This document shows, one piece after another, positions 8,092 through 17,726 of a stretch of 64,000 nucleotides of DNA (position 1 is the first letter of the stretch; every line of letters starts with the position of its first letter). The stretch is from Ignavibacteria bacterium RIFOXYC2_FULL_35_21. GTDB lineage: Bacteria; Bacteroidota; Ignavibacteria; Kapaibacteriales; UBA2268. The position numbers and the translations under genes were made by a program. The stretch covers positions 35,921 to 99,920 of the forward strand of contig MHAY01000064.1 of assembly GCA_001804705.1 (NCBI GenBank). Reading direction: 5' to 3'. The notes under the pieces are model-generated. The model did no database searches, was not told where the DNA came from, and worked only from the letters and a program-made list of their open reading frames with translations.

Positions 8092-10434
8092 ATGAAGAAA
8101 ATAATCATAATAATCTTTGCCGCATTTATTTTATCAATACAATTAAATGCACAAGATAATGTTGTCAATCCCCAAATGCAGGATTTGGAACCACCTATAG
8201 AATTTTATACACCTTATCTCAGGCAACTACCCGAGTCGTTGGTAAAATCACTGACTGATACAACTTCACAAGGAATAATGGATTTTTTAATGAGAAATCT
8301 GCCTGATGCCGATAAAAGAGAACTCAAATCAAAAATGAATGAATATAGAATGTCAAGAATACCTCCTGCTAAAAAACTTCCAATAACTCCTGAAATTCTC
8401 TTATCACTTGAAAGAATAAGCGACCCGCAAATTTCACCCGATGGTAAATGGGTATTATATAGTAAATCGGTTCCTAAATATAGAGAAAACAAATCATACA
8501 AAGACTTATTTGTTGTGTCAATGGATGGAAAATGGCATATACAAATAACTACAGACGCTGCCGCCGATTACAATGGCAGGTGGTCACCTAATGGGAAAAA
8601 AATATATTATATTTCAAGAAGTACGGGAAAACCTCAGATAAATATAATTGATGTTCCCGACACCAACAGGCTTCTCGGAACAAATACCAGAGGTTTATGG
8701 AAAATGCTTCCAAATGTAACCCCATCGTTTCCTTTCATAGTTGAAAATGGTGTTGATAATTTATCATGGTCGCCGGATGGAAAATATTTTGCTTTCACTT
8801 CTGATGTAAAACTTGATTCAACGGTGAAAGAAAAATATCCTGAACAGCCTGAAGCAAACGTTCGGGAATATAATAAACTGCCAATCAGGCATTGGGACGA
8901 ATGGGAAGATGAAAATTACAGCCATCTTTTTGTGAGAGAATTTCATCAGGATGGGATTACTGATTTTAAACAACCTGTGGATTTAATGCCTGGGGAAAAA
9001 TTCGAGACACCTATTAAACCCTTTGGCGGCATCGAGCAAATTGCATGGTCACCCGATGGTAAAGAATTAGCTTACACTTCTAAGAAAGTTAGTAATTATG
9101 TTCAAACAACTAATTCTGATATTTTCATTGTTCCCGTTAATGGGGGAGAAACAAAAAATATAACAAAGGATTTAAAAGGTTCAGATTCTGACCCGCTTTA
9201 TTCACCTGACGGAAAATGGATTGCCTTTCACAGCCAGGAACGGGAAGGGTTTGAGTCTGACAGAATCAGACTGTTGCTTTATGATAGAGAAAATGGCGAT
9301 ATAAAGGAATTATCCAAAAAACTTGACCAATGGATTGGAAATATGGTATGGGCTCCGGACAGCAAATCAATTTATTTCACAGCAGAAGACAAAGCTACTG
9401 TTCAAATTTATAAAATTCAGATTGAGGATGGCTCATGGAAAATAATAACATCTGGCAGATTTAATTTTGATGTTGGTTTGGATATTTCAAAAGACGGAAG
9501 AACACTTGTTTGCGGCAGAAGGGACATGACAAGAGCAACAGAATTATATTCAATTGAATTAATAGGCGAAACACCACTTTACTTCCAACTAACTGATATA
9601 AATAGCTTCTATTATTCAAACCTGGCAAAAATAAATATCGAAGAAAAGTTATTCCAAAGTTCAGATGGCAAAAAAATTCATTCATGGGTATTATATCCTC
9701 CTTATTTTGATTCTACAAAGAAATACCCTATGATTACTTATTGCCAGGGAGGCCCACAGTCAACAATAAGCCAGTATTTCAGCTACAGATGGAATTTATT
9801 TTTGATGGCTTCCCATGGATATATTGTCGTTGCTCCTAATCGCAGAGGTGTTCCTGGATTCGGACAGGAATGGAATGATGCCATCAGCAAGGACTGGAGC
9901 GGTAAACCAATAGATGATATTCTTGCCGCAACAGACGAAATGCTCAAAGAACCTTATGTTGACAAAAAAGGTGTTGCCGCTGTGGGTGCAAGTGCAGGTG
10001 GATATGCTGTGTTCTGGCTTGAAGGTAATCACAAGAAAAGATTCAGTGCATTTGTTTCAACAAGTGGTGTATTCAATTTAGAAAGCATGTATGGTTCTAC
10101 CGAAGAATTGTGGTTCCCTGATTGGGAGTACGGTGGTCCTTATTGGGATAAGAATAACAGGGAATTTTATGAAAAAAATTCACCGCATAAGTTTGCACAA
10201 AACTGGGATACGCCAATATTAATCACTGCCGGTGAAAAAGATTTCAGAGTGCCTTATACCCAGAGCCTCGAAGCATTCACTGTTGCACAAGTAAAAGGTA
10301 TTCCTTCAAAATTATTAATATTCCCAGATGAAAATCATTGGGTTGAATCATTGCAGGATGCAATTCTCTGGCAAAAGGTATTTTTCAGTTTCCTCGATAC
10401 ATATTGTAAACATAAAGATAATGAAAATAAATAG
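8092..10434 (+). CDS. Secreted S9 family prolyl-oligopeptidase-like peptidase
   Basis: This is a serine peptidase of the S9 (prolyl oligopeptidase / acylaminoacyl-peptidase) family. The ATG at 8092 is chosen over the TTG at 8059: it has a good TTGAGGA ribosome site and yields a signal peptide (MKKIIIIIFAAFILSIQLNAQ). Residues of about 120-510 form WD40-like propeller blades, with repeated SPDGKW/SPDGK motifs. The C-terminal alpha/beta-hydrolase domain holds the triad: Ser634 in GASAGGYA, Asp717 in GEKDFRVP and His749 in DENHWVES. The length of 780 aa is slightly above the usual 650-700 because of an N-terminal extension of about 90 residues. There is no T9SS tail, so it is probably periplasmic. 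It is followed by a terminator-like repeat and a peptide-type transporter. Confidence 0.9.
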   Translation: MKKIIIIIFAAFILSIQLNAQDNVVNPQMQDLEPPIEFYTPYLRQLPESLVKSLTDTTSQGIMDFLMRNLPDADKRELKSKMNEYRMSRIPPAKKLPITPEILLSLERISDPQISPDGKWVLYSKSVPKYRENKSYKDLFVVSMDGKWHIQITTDAAADYNGRWSPNGKKIYYISRSTGKPQINIIDVPDTNRLLGTNTRGLWKMLPNVTPSFPFIVENGVDNLSWSPDGKYFAFTSDVKLDSTVKEKYPEQPEANVREYNKLPIRHWDEWEDENYSHLFVREFHQDGITDFKQPVDLMPGEKFETPIKPFGGIEQIAWSPDGKELAYTSKKVSNYVQTTNSDIFIVPVNGGETKNITKDLKGSDSDPLYSPDGKWIAFHSQEREGFESDRIRLLLYDRENGDIKELSKKLDQWIGNMVWAPDSKSIYFTAEDKATVQIYKIQIEDGSWKIITSGRFNFDVGLDISKDGRTLVCGRRDMTRATELYSIELIGETPLYFQLTDINSFYYSNLAKINIEEKLFQSSDGKKIHSWVLYPPYFDSTKKYPMITYCQGGPQSTISQYFSYRWNLFLMASHGYIVVAPNRRGVPGFGQEWNDAISKDWSGKPIDDILAATDEMLKEPYVDKKGVAAVGASAGGYAVFWLEGNHKKRFSAFVSTSGVFNLESMYGSTEELWFPDWEYGGPYWDKNNREFYEKNSPHKFAQNWDTPILITAGEKDFRVPYTQSLEAFTVAQVKGIPSKLLIFPDENHWVESLQDAILWQKVFFSFLDTYCKHKDNENK

Positions 10435-10444
10435 TACAAGTAAA

Positions 10445-10485
10445 AGCCCCCTTTTTCAAAGGGGGATTCAGGGGGTTTTTTTTTT
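10445..10485 (+). terminator. C-family repeat acting as probable intrinsic terminator
   Basis: Eleven bases after the peptidase stop, CCCCCTTTTTCAAAGGGGG and a second GGGGG are followed directly by ten T residues. Pairing CCCCC with the second GGGGG gives a hairpin abutting the T-run, a classical intrinsic terminator shape. The sequence is also a copy of the C-family repeat seen at 27946, 57142 and 59357. Confidence 0.6.
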
Positions 10486-10534
10486 GATACATCCTTCGAC
10501 ATGATGTTTATGACAAACTCATTTTATGTTAGAT

Positions 10535-10666
10535 GAATAGCCACTATTTTTAAATAGTGGGAATAAGTAAACAGCACTTTCGCCTGGATTTATCCCCTAA
10601 TAAAAATAATTGACTAAAGTCGTAATTATGTGATAAACCTCCACTATCTGAAGATAGTGGCTATTC
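10535..10666. repeat. 132-bp inverted-repeat (MITE-like) element
   Basis: The ends are GAATAGCCACTAT and its inverse ATAGTGGCTATTC. Each end also forms its own hairpin (CCACTATTTTTAAATAGTGG at 10541-10560 and CCACTATCTGAAGATAGTGG at 10641-10660). The roughly 80-bp centre has no ORF. A related single hairpin (CCACTAT...ATAGTGGTTAT) lies at 27740-27767. Symmetric ends and lack of genes resemble a miniature inverted-repeat element or paired REP sequence. No target-site duplication is obvious. Confidence 0.6.
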
Positions 10667-10694
10667 AAATAAAATTTAAAAAATATTAAAACAA

Positions 10695-10705
10695 AAGGAG
10701 GTGAT
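10695..10705 (+). promoter_or_regulatory. Strong Shine-Dalgarno that fixes a TTG start
   Basis: AAGGAGGTGAT is an almost complete anti-16S match just upstream of the TTG at 10708. This supports TTG as the true start of the transporter, whose next in-frame ATG is far inside the first membrane helix. Confidence 0.8.
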
Positions 10706-10707
10706 TT

Positions 10708-12057
10708 TTGAAAGAGAATGAAAATGTAATTCAAAAAAGTTCATGGCGATTTCCCCCAACATTCTGGACAGCAAACTATGTTGAATTGCTCGAAAGAGCC
10801 GCATTTTACTGCATGTTTATTGCAATCTCACTTTACCTGACTGACGTTGTCGGCTTCGATGACAAATGGGCTGGAATAATCGGAGCATTTTTTAGTGCAG
10901 GCGTATATTTCCTGCCACCATTTACAGGCGCTTTTTCCGATAAAATTGGTTTCAGAGCTGCATTACTTATTGCATTTACTCTTTTGACAATCGGTTATTT
11001 CACTATGAGTTTTTTACCTTACAAAGCAACTGTTGTTCCTGCATTTGTTCTGCTTATGTTTGGCGGCTCATTTATTAAATCTATAATAACAGGCACAGTT
11101 GCTAAAAATTCATCTGAAACGAACAGAGCGAGAGCATATTCAATCTTTTACTTTGTTGTCAATATCGGAGCATTTACAGGCAAAATGTTTGCAAAGCCAA
11201 TCAGAATTGATATTGGTTTGGAAGCCATAGGATATTTTTCTGCAATTATGACTTTTATCGCAATAATTGTTGTTTTCTTCTTCTTCAAAAACATTGATTC
11301 CACAGGACAAGGCAAATCTGCAAAAGAAATTTGGACTGGATTTGTCAAAGTTGTTACAAATGCAAGATTGATTACACTGATTTTAATTCTTGCCGGTTTC
11401 TGGATCATTCAGCACCAAATGTATGCTTCTATGCCTAAATACATTATCAGACTCGTCGGTAAAGATGCTTCACCAGAGTGGTATTCCAATGTTAATTCTG
11501 CCACTGTAATTATTTTTGTCATGCTTATTACTCATTGGATGAAAAAATTCAAGGCTATCACTTCAATGAATATAGGAATGATACTCATGCCGATGTCTGC
11601 CGTACTAATGGCAATGAGTCCTCTCCTGACACAATGGACCGGAACATCAATTTCCATGTTCGGATTATTCACACTCCATCCGATCGCACTTACAATGATA
11701 ATAGGTATTGGTATTCAGGGACTTGCCGAATGTTTCATCTCACCCCGCTTTCTTGAATATTTTTCGCTTCAGGCACCAAAGGGTGAGGAAGGAATGTATC
11801 TCGGATTTTCGCATCTACATTCATTCTTTGCGAATTTCATAGGATTTTTCATCTCCGGATTTTTACTCGATGCCTACTGCCCCGACCCGAATAAAGAAGG
11901 ATTGAGAGGATTGACTGCAAGCCAGCTTGCACCATATTACGAGCATGCTCATTATATTTGGTATTATTTTGCAGGAATCGGAATTTTAGCTGCTATAGCA
12001 TTGTATATATACTCAAAAGTGGTTAAAAGGTTAGATGGAAGAAAAATAAGTGTCTGA
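10708..12057 (+). CDS. POT-type (PTR2-like) MFS transporter
   Basis: This is a polytopic membrane protein of 449 aa with about 12 predicted hydrophobic helices. The first helix contains ELLERAAFY, matching the ExxER(F)xY motif of proton-dependent oligopeptide transporters (Glu26, Glu29, Arg30), which couples proton and peptide movement. ARAYSIFYFVVNIGAF matches the family's PTR2 signature FYxxINxG. It most likely imports di- or tripeptides at the inner membrane. Being next to a secreted S9 peptidase and a CocE-like hydrolase supports a peptide-uptake role; a more distant MFS function is possible because the family also contains nitrate and other carriers. It starts at TTG with a very strong ribosome site. 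A repeat element and a terminator lie between it and the peptidase gene, so it is probably transcribed separately. Confidence 0.82.
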   Translation: MKENENVIQKSSWRFPPTFWTANYVELLERAAFYCMFIAISLYLTDVVGFDDKWAGIIGAFFSAGVYFLPPFTGAFSDKIGFRAALLIAFTLLTIGYFTMSFLPYKATVVPAFVLLMFGGSFIKSIITGTVAKNSSETNRARAYSIFYFVVNIGAFTGKMFAKPIRIDIGLEAIGYFSAIMTFIAIIVVFFFFKNIDSTGQGKSAKEIWTGFVKVVTNARLITLILILAGFWIIQHQMYASMPKYIIRLVGKDASPEWYSNVNSATVIIFVMLITHWMKKFKAITSMNIGMILMPMSAVLMAMSPLLTQWTGTSISMFGLFTLHPIALTMIIGIGIQGLAECFISPRFLEYFSLQAPKGEEGMYLGFSHLHSFFANFIGFFISGFLLDAYCPDPNKEGLRGLTASQLAPYYEHAHYIWYYFAGIGILAAIALYIYSKVVKRLDGRKISV

Positions 12058-12219
12058 AGTAGGATTTTTAGGATTTGAAGATTATAGGATTCTGTAATTG
12101 ATATTCTAATAGAAAAAATAATTATACATTGAATTAATAAAATTGCTATTTTTCTATTTACTCTGAAACACTTTTAGAGTAATAATTGACAATATGTATA
12201 ATGAGCTTTGAGGTTCAAA

Positions 12220-15200
12220 ATGAAAAAGGCAATTTATTTACTTGTTTCTATTATTATTTTATTTTCCTCTTTACACTCTGCACCTGTTATTTTCAAATAT
12301 GATAACGGAATACCCGCCGGAATGTACTCGAATGCTAATACGTTGGGCTGGGATGAAACTGTAATGCTGAAACCTCCGGGGCCATGTAAAATAAATAAAG
12401 TTCAATTATACCTTAGCGGTACTGTTGCGGCTCCCGACACAATCTGGGTTGTAGGCGACCCTGCCGAAGGAGCATATCCACCTTCATCTTATTGCTGGTA
12501 TATAAACAAACTTGCCGACGGTAAGATAATAAATTATACCGGAACACCCGGCTGGTATGAAATTGATATATCGGCAGACAATATCAGAGCAGATGGAATT
12601 TGCAGTGTCGTAATCCAGCACAGAAATAAACAAAACGGGCCTTATTTCACCTTTGATAATCAATCTCAGACACAGGAAATACATTCACTGCTGGTTGATC
12701 TACGGCCTAACCCGGATTTCTTAGGAATCAGAGGTACAATCTTTGCCCGGTCTCAGGGTAATTTCATGGTACGATTCGAAATCGAATACGATTTTCCTGA
12801 CGGAGAAACCACTGCACAAGCTCCCCCGCCAACATTAGTTGATGTAACAAAAGAAGCGGGATTAGTTGATGGAAATGGCAGTCCAATCAAGAGTGCAATG
12901 GTGAGCGTTGTAGGATTTAATAATAATGAATTTGAAGATTTAGCTGTCGGCTCATATTATTTTTCAAATAATGGTGATGCAACTTTTGAAAATAAATCAT
13001 CCCAGGCAAATCTTCAAGCTGGACAAACAAGCTGGGCTGATATTGATAATGATGGAAACATTGATTATTTCGCATTAAACGGTGGCTTGAACGATAAAAT
13101 TTTATTTGGAAATGGTAATTTATCTTTTGTAGATGAAACCGACTCAATTATAAAACTAAATCAGCCGACTGTTACGCCAATGTTCTTCGACTACAATCAT
13201 GATGGTTTACTTGACCTATACATTGCTTATGGAAGAGCAGGCGACCCTGAAGTATATTACCCCGACCAACTATTCAAAAACATTGGAAACAAGAAATTTG
13301 AAAACGTTACGAATACGGCAGGAATCTCTGCAGGCGAGCCGGCGCCATACTATGACTGCTGGGGAGCAAGCATCTGCGATTATAACAATGACAATTGGCC
13401 CGATGCTTTTGTAGCAACTTACCGCCTCGCTCCTGATATGTTATTCAGAAATGCAAAGAACGGAATGTTTGATGAAGTTGGGGGCGCAACAGGTGCAAGA
13501 GGAATACCCACATATTATACAAATGCATTTGGACATGGCATGGGCTCTGACTGGGGAGACTTTAACAACGACGGCTATGATGACTTATGTGTCGGCAATC
13601 TTGGTCATCCGGATGAAAGAGCATTAAACTCAAATCCTTCGCTATTATTTAAAAATGATGGCCCGCCTAACTGGACTTTCACGGATATGCACTCCGAAAT
13701 GGGCTTGAAATTCTTCGAAATGAATGCAGGAACTGTTTGGGCTGACCTTAATCTCGACGGCTATCTCGACCTTGTTCATGCTCAATACTCTTATGACGCT
13801 AAAGGAGCCAGAAACGATAGGTTCACAAGGTTTTATCTGAATCAGGGACCTTCAAAAAATTTCAAATTGAAAGATGTAACATGGGAAACCGGTGCATACA
13901 ATCATGGTGCATGGGCACCTGTCAGATTAGACTTTGATAATGATGGTGATATGGATATTATTGTTGCCAGTGGTCATGAAAACCTTAAATTATTCAGAAA
14001 TGATTTGCCTAACAAAGGTTACTGGATTGCATTCAGATTAAGTGGGAGTCCGGCAAACAATGTTCCTAATGAGGGATTCGGGAGTAATGTTACGGTTTAT
14101 TCAGGAGGACAAAAATTTTACCGAAGCCTCCCTGGTACGGTTATGAATGGAAGATGTTCTCAAAGTTCTAATGAATTGAATTTTGGAATAGGAAGTGTGA
14201 GTACGATTGACAGCGTTGTTATAAAATTTCCAAATGGACAAACAAATAAATTCACCGGACTTGCAATTAATACAAAATATAAAATTCCATATATGCAATC
14301 TCCGGTGAGAATGAAACTGACAGCACCAATGCTATTATCTCCTTTAAACTTTACAACTAAGATGGTGCCTGATGTAGCTTTTGATTGGTCTCAAGTCAGC
14401 GAAGGTACAAAATATGAGATACTCATTTCAAATAAAAAAGATTTTTCTGATACTGTATTGCATCAGAATGAATTAACCCAAACATCTTCAAATAGTAGCA
14501 CTTTCGAAATAAATAAAACTTACTTTTGGAAAACCAGAGCATTTTCAGATACGGATACCAGTAACTGGTCAAGTATATGGGAATTCACTGTCGGCACTCC
14601 AACACCATTAGCACCAAAATTGAAAAATCCACCTAACGATTCATTGAATATAAGTGCTAAACCGAAGTTTATTTGGAACACATCCGAATACTATGCTAAA
14701 TACCCAGGTATTACAATTTATGATTTGCAATATTCTACTGACCCAACCTGTTCAACTGATGTACAAAGTTTTTACGGACTGCTTGATACAACGTTTCTTG
14801 TTACCGAACATCTAATTCCCGATACAAAATACTATTGGCGAACACGTGGTATAAACGAAGGACAGCCAAGTCAATGGTCAGAAATTTGGAACTTCACGGT
14901 TATGGCTTTACCTTCCAAACCGTTTTTAACATCACCTGCAAACGGAGACACTGCTGTAAGTAAAAGACCATCTCTATCGTGGGAAGAAAGCACAAATGCA
15001 GACTACTATACACTCGAATTATCAAAATCGGAAGTCTTTAATCCCGATTCGATAAATTATCAAGCAACAGATATAACATCTACATCAAGAAAATTATTTA
15101 AATCCCTCGATGAAGGAACTATTTATTACTGGCACGTCAGAGCAGGAAATGACGGTGGCGAAAGCGAATGGTCTCAAACATATAATTTCAAAACAGAAGG

Positions 15201-15489
15201 CATACTTGGAATTGAGGAAGTGGATAATTCAGGTTTATTTGTAAAAACCTCTCCAAATCCATTTGACAAAGTAACAAATATAGAATTTTATTTGCCAGAA
15301 CCAGGATTCACAACTTTGAATATTTTCAATATTGAAGGAATAGAATTAGAAACAATATTATCCGAAAAATTAGATGCAGGAAATCATTTAGTAAAGTGGG
15401 ATGCAAAGCGACATCCAACCGGAATTTATTATTTTCAACTAATAATTGGAAATAAATCATACACCGGAAAATTGATTGTAATAAAATAA
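12220..15489 (+). CDS. FG-GAP/ASPIC repeat secreted protein with T9SS sorting domain
   Basis: This is a large surface protein. The ATG at 12220 is preferred over the TTG at 12208, which overlaps the TGAGG ribosome site; it yields a signal peptide MKKAIYLLVSIIILFSSLHSA. Domains in order: an N-terminal beta-sandwich (about residues 20-195); FG-GAP/VCBS propeller repeats with calcium-type loops such as DIDNDGNIDY, DYNHDGLLDLY, DFNNDGYDDL and DFDNDGDMDI (205-595); an ASPIC/UnbV domain ending VVIKFPNGQTNKFTGL (about 610-690); three fibronectin-III-like modules with the repeated YYW.TRA/W.F pattern (about 700-1000); and a type A T9SS tail (VKTSPNPFDKVTNIEFYLP ... HPTGIYYFQLI). It belongs to the CRTAC1-like family. 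A role in adhesion or ligand binding at the cell surface is likely; no catalytic site was seen. Confidence 0.85.
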   Translation: MKKAIYLLVSIIILFSSLHSAPVIFKYDNGIPAGMYSNANTLGWDETVMLKPPGPCKINKVQLYLSGTVAAPDTIWVVGDPAEGAYPPSSYCWYINKLADGKIINYTGTPGWYEIDISADNIRADGICSVVIQHRNKQNGPYFTFDNQSQTQEIHSLLVDLRPNPDFLGIRGTIFARSQGNFMVRFEIEYDFPDGETTAQAPPPTLVDVTKEAGLVDGNGSPIKSAMVSVVGFNNNEFEDLAVGSYYFSNNGDATFENKSSQANLQAGQTSWADIDNDGNIDYFALNGGLNDKILFGNGNLSFVDETDSIIKLNQPTVTPMFFDYNHDGLLDLYIAYGRAGDPEVYYPDQLFKNIGNKKFENVTNTAGISAGEPAPYYDCWGASICDYNNDNWPDAFVATYRLAPDMLFRNAKNGMFDEVGGATGARGIPTYYTNAFGHGMGSDWGDFNNDGYDDLCVGNLGHPDERALNSNPSLLFKNDGPPNWTFTDMHSEMGLKFFEMNAGTVWADLNLDGYLDLVHAQYSYDAKGARNDRFTRFYLNQGPSKNFKLKDVTWETGAYNHGAWAPVRLDFDNDGDMDIIVASGHENLKLFRNDLPNKGYWIAFRLSGSPANNVPNEGFGSNVTVYSGGQKFYRSLPGTVMNGRCSQSSNELNFGIGSVSTIDSVVIKFPNGQTNKFTGLAINTKYKIPYMQSPVRMKLTAPMLLSPLNFTTKMVPDVAFDWSQVSEGTKYEILISNKKDFSDTVLHQNELTQTSSNSSTFEINKTYFWKTRAFSDTDTSNWSSIWEFTVGTPTPLAPKLKNPPNDSLNISAKPKFIWNTSEYYAKYPGITIYDLQYSTDPTCSTDVQSFYGLLDTTFLVTEHLIPDTKYYWRTRGINEGQPSQWSEIWNFTVMALPSKPFLTSPANGDTAVSKRPSLSWEESTNADYYTLELSKSEVFNPDSINYQATDITSTSRKLFKSLDEGTIYYWHVRAGNDGGESEWSQTYNFKTEGILGIEEVDNSGLFVKTSPNPFDKVTNIEFYLPEPGFTTLNIFNIEGIELETILSEKLDAGNHLVKWDAKRHPTGIYYFQLIIGNKSYTGKLIVIK

Positions 15490-15494
15490 ATTAT

Positions 15495-15522
15495 GTAGGG
15501 ACAGAACATTGTTCTGTTCCTA
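15495..15522 (+). repeat. P-family palindrome after a stop codon
   Basis: GTAGGGACAGAAC / GTTCTGTTCC arms with one mismatch begin six bases after the FG-GAP gene's TAA. It could form a transcript-end hairpin, but no T-run follows. Confidence 0.65.
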
Positions 15523-15585
15523 TTATTGACAAATATTCGAAAAAAATAAAGCAAAAATTATTTTTCACACATAAAAGGTGAAAAA

Positions 15586-17628
15586 ATGAGAAAAGTAATT
15601 GTATTGATTGTAACTTTCATCTTGATAGCTTTTCAATCTCTCCAAGCTCAATGGGAGCAGGTCAATGGTCCTTATGGACAAGAAGTTACTTGTTTATTGA
15701 TAAGCGACAGCATTGTCTTTGCCGGTACTAATGGAGATGGTATTTATTTATCAACTGATTATGGCATAAGTTGGACACAAAAAGGTCTATTGAATACTAA
15801 TTTTTATTGTCTTACTGTCATTGAAACAAATTTATTTGCAGGGGCATGGGGAAAGGTTTTTATCTCATCGAATAAGGGACAGGAATGGGAACAACTTATA
15901 ATACAGAATTTGGATTCACCTGTCTTGTGTATAACTTTTCTGGATAACTATATCTTTGCCGGGACATCTGGAGAGGGAGTTTATTTATCAACTGATAATG
16001 GTATAAGCTGGACAAAGTCAAATTCAGGAATTACAAATGATTTCGTTCGTAATTTTGCCATTATTGGTGATACAATTTTTGCAGGGACTGATATCGGTTT
16101 ATTTAAATCCACTGACTATGGAGTGCAATGGACACAATATAATTCTGAACTAAATTATATTAACGTACCTTGTATGGCTGTTTGTGAAGGTAATATTTAT
16201 GCTGCAACTAATCAAAAAGGAGTTATTCTATCCACTGATAATGGCAATAACTGGAATCAAGTAAACATAGGTTTAAATAATTCTCATGTATATTGTCTGG
16301 CTGTAAGCAGTAACAATATTTATGCTGGGACTTCCGAAGGAGAAGTATATCAATTAACAAATAACAGCTCGAGCTGGACGCAAATCAATTCTGAAATTGT
16401 AAACACCAGTGTTCGCTGTCTGGCTGTTAATGAAAGTAATATCTTTGCAGGTACTTCTGGAGGCTTATTTCAAACAACCGATAACGGTTCCAAATGGTCA
16501 CCAACTTTATTAGAGAAAACTCATATCAATTGTGTAACATTTGATTCAAGCAATATCTTTGTTGGAAATAACTTAGGTGTTTTTCTTACAACAAATGATG
16601 GCAATGACTGGTCGCAATTAAATTCAGGATTAATTAATTCTCAGGTAGGTAATATAGCCCTGTGCGGTAATGATTTATTTGCCAGTATTTTTATTGGTGG
16701 AATGTATAAATCAATAAATTATGGTAAAAGTTGGGTACAAATCAATTCCGGATTAAATCAATACCCAACTATTAGATGTCTTGTTGTAATTGATAATAAT
16801 ATATATATTGGAACAAATGCAGATGGTGTTTATAGAACTACTGATAATGGAACAAGCTGGACACAACTGAATAACGGGCTTACAAACAAATGGGTAGTAA
16901 GTCTTTCTTTAAGTGGAAATAATTTATTTGCCGGTACATATGATGGGATTTACATTTCTTCAGATTATGGTAATAACTGGGTAAAAACATCCTTTACAAA
17001 TACCTGTGTATATAGTATGATTGTTCAGGACAGTAATATCTATGCAGGTACTTATGGCAGAGTTTACTTATCAACTAATAATGGGCAAAACTGGCAACAA
17101 TTGGATACTTTATCAACAAGAAAAAATATTAATTGTTTAAAAATAATCGGGAGTATTATCCTTGCAGGAACTTCAGGAGATGGAATTTTCCTATCAACAA
17201 ATTCAGGACAAAACTGGAAACAATTCAATTCAGGTCTTATAAATTTAGATATTCGTTGTCTTTCTGTCAAAGATGAAAATATTTATACCGGAACCAATGG
17301 TGGTGGATTGTTTAAAGCAAAAATAATTGACCTTATAACTTCCGTTGAAGAAAAAGGTAATAATATTAATGATGCCATTAGTATAAATCCAAATCCTGCA
17401 CATGATAACATTTCAATAAATATTAATTCAAAAGATTTTTCAAATAGTACGAAATTATATATTACAGATTTATCAGGACGAGAAGTATTAACTATTTTTG
17501 AAGGTATAATTGAATCAGGTAATAAAAAACTTAATGCAAACATTGAGAAATTAGTGGGTGGAATTTATTATCTTGTTATGCAATCCCCTACTGCAAGAAC
17601 AACAAAGATGTTTGTTGTGAATAGGTAA
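15586..17628 (+). CDS. Beta-propeller (BNR/Ycf48-like) T9SS secreted protein 1
   Basis: It has a signal peptide (MRKVIVLIVTFILIAFQSLQAQ) followed by about fourteen repeats of roughly 41 residues with the pattern ...VRCLAV...NIFAGT..G.Y.STDNG.SW.Q.NSGL. This is the sortilin/photosynthesis-stability-factor type propeller unit (BNR/Asp-box style STDNGxSW). Fourteen units would form one or two closed propellers. The last 75 residues are a T9SS type A domain: ISINPNPAHDNISINI, KLYITDLSGREVL and LVGGIYYLVM. No enzyme motif is present. It is a surface protein of unknown ligand. It is paralogous to the next gene and may have arisen with it by duplication. The ATG at 15586 has an AAAAGGTG ribosome site. 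Confidence 0.8.
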   Translation: MRKVIVLIVTFILIAFQSLQAQWEQVNGPYGQEVTCLLISDSIVFAGTNGDGIYLSTDYGISWTQKGLLNTNFYCLTVIETNLFAGAWGKVFISSNKGQEWEQLIIQNLDSPVLCITFLDNYIFAGTSGEGVYLSTDNGISWTKSNSGITNDFVRNFAIIGDTIFAGTDIGLFKSTDYGVQWTQYNSELNYINVPCMAVCEGNIYAATNQKGVILSTDNGNNWNQVNIGLNNSHVYCLAVSSNNIYAGTSEGEVYQLTNNSSSWTQINSEIVNTSVRCLAVNESNIFAGTSGGLFQTTDNGSKWSPTLLEKTHINCVTFDSSNIFVGNNLGVFLTTNDGNDWSQLNSGLINSQVGNIALCGNDLFASIFIGGMYKSINYGKSWVQINSGLNQYPTIRCLVVIDNNIYIGTNADGVYRTTDNGTSWTQLNNGLTNKWVVSLSLSGNNLFAGTYDGIYISSDYGNNWVKTSFTNTCVYSMIVQDSNIYAGTYGRVYLSTNNGQNWQQLDTLSTRKNINCLKIIGSIILAGTSGDGIFLSTNSGQNWKQFNSGLINLDIRCLSVKDENIYTGTNGGGLFKAKIIDLITSVEEKGNNINDAISINPNPAHDNISININSKDFSNSTKLYITDLSGREVLTIFEGIIESGNKKLNANIEKLVGGIYYLVMQSPTARTTKMFVVNR

Positions 17629-17726
17629 GGTCATATGGTTTCAATTCAGAATTCATAATTCTTTTTGAAAGTTTGAGACCTTTTTGCTTTTGATGTGTCT
17701 TTACATTATATTAATGACAAAAAAAT

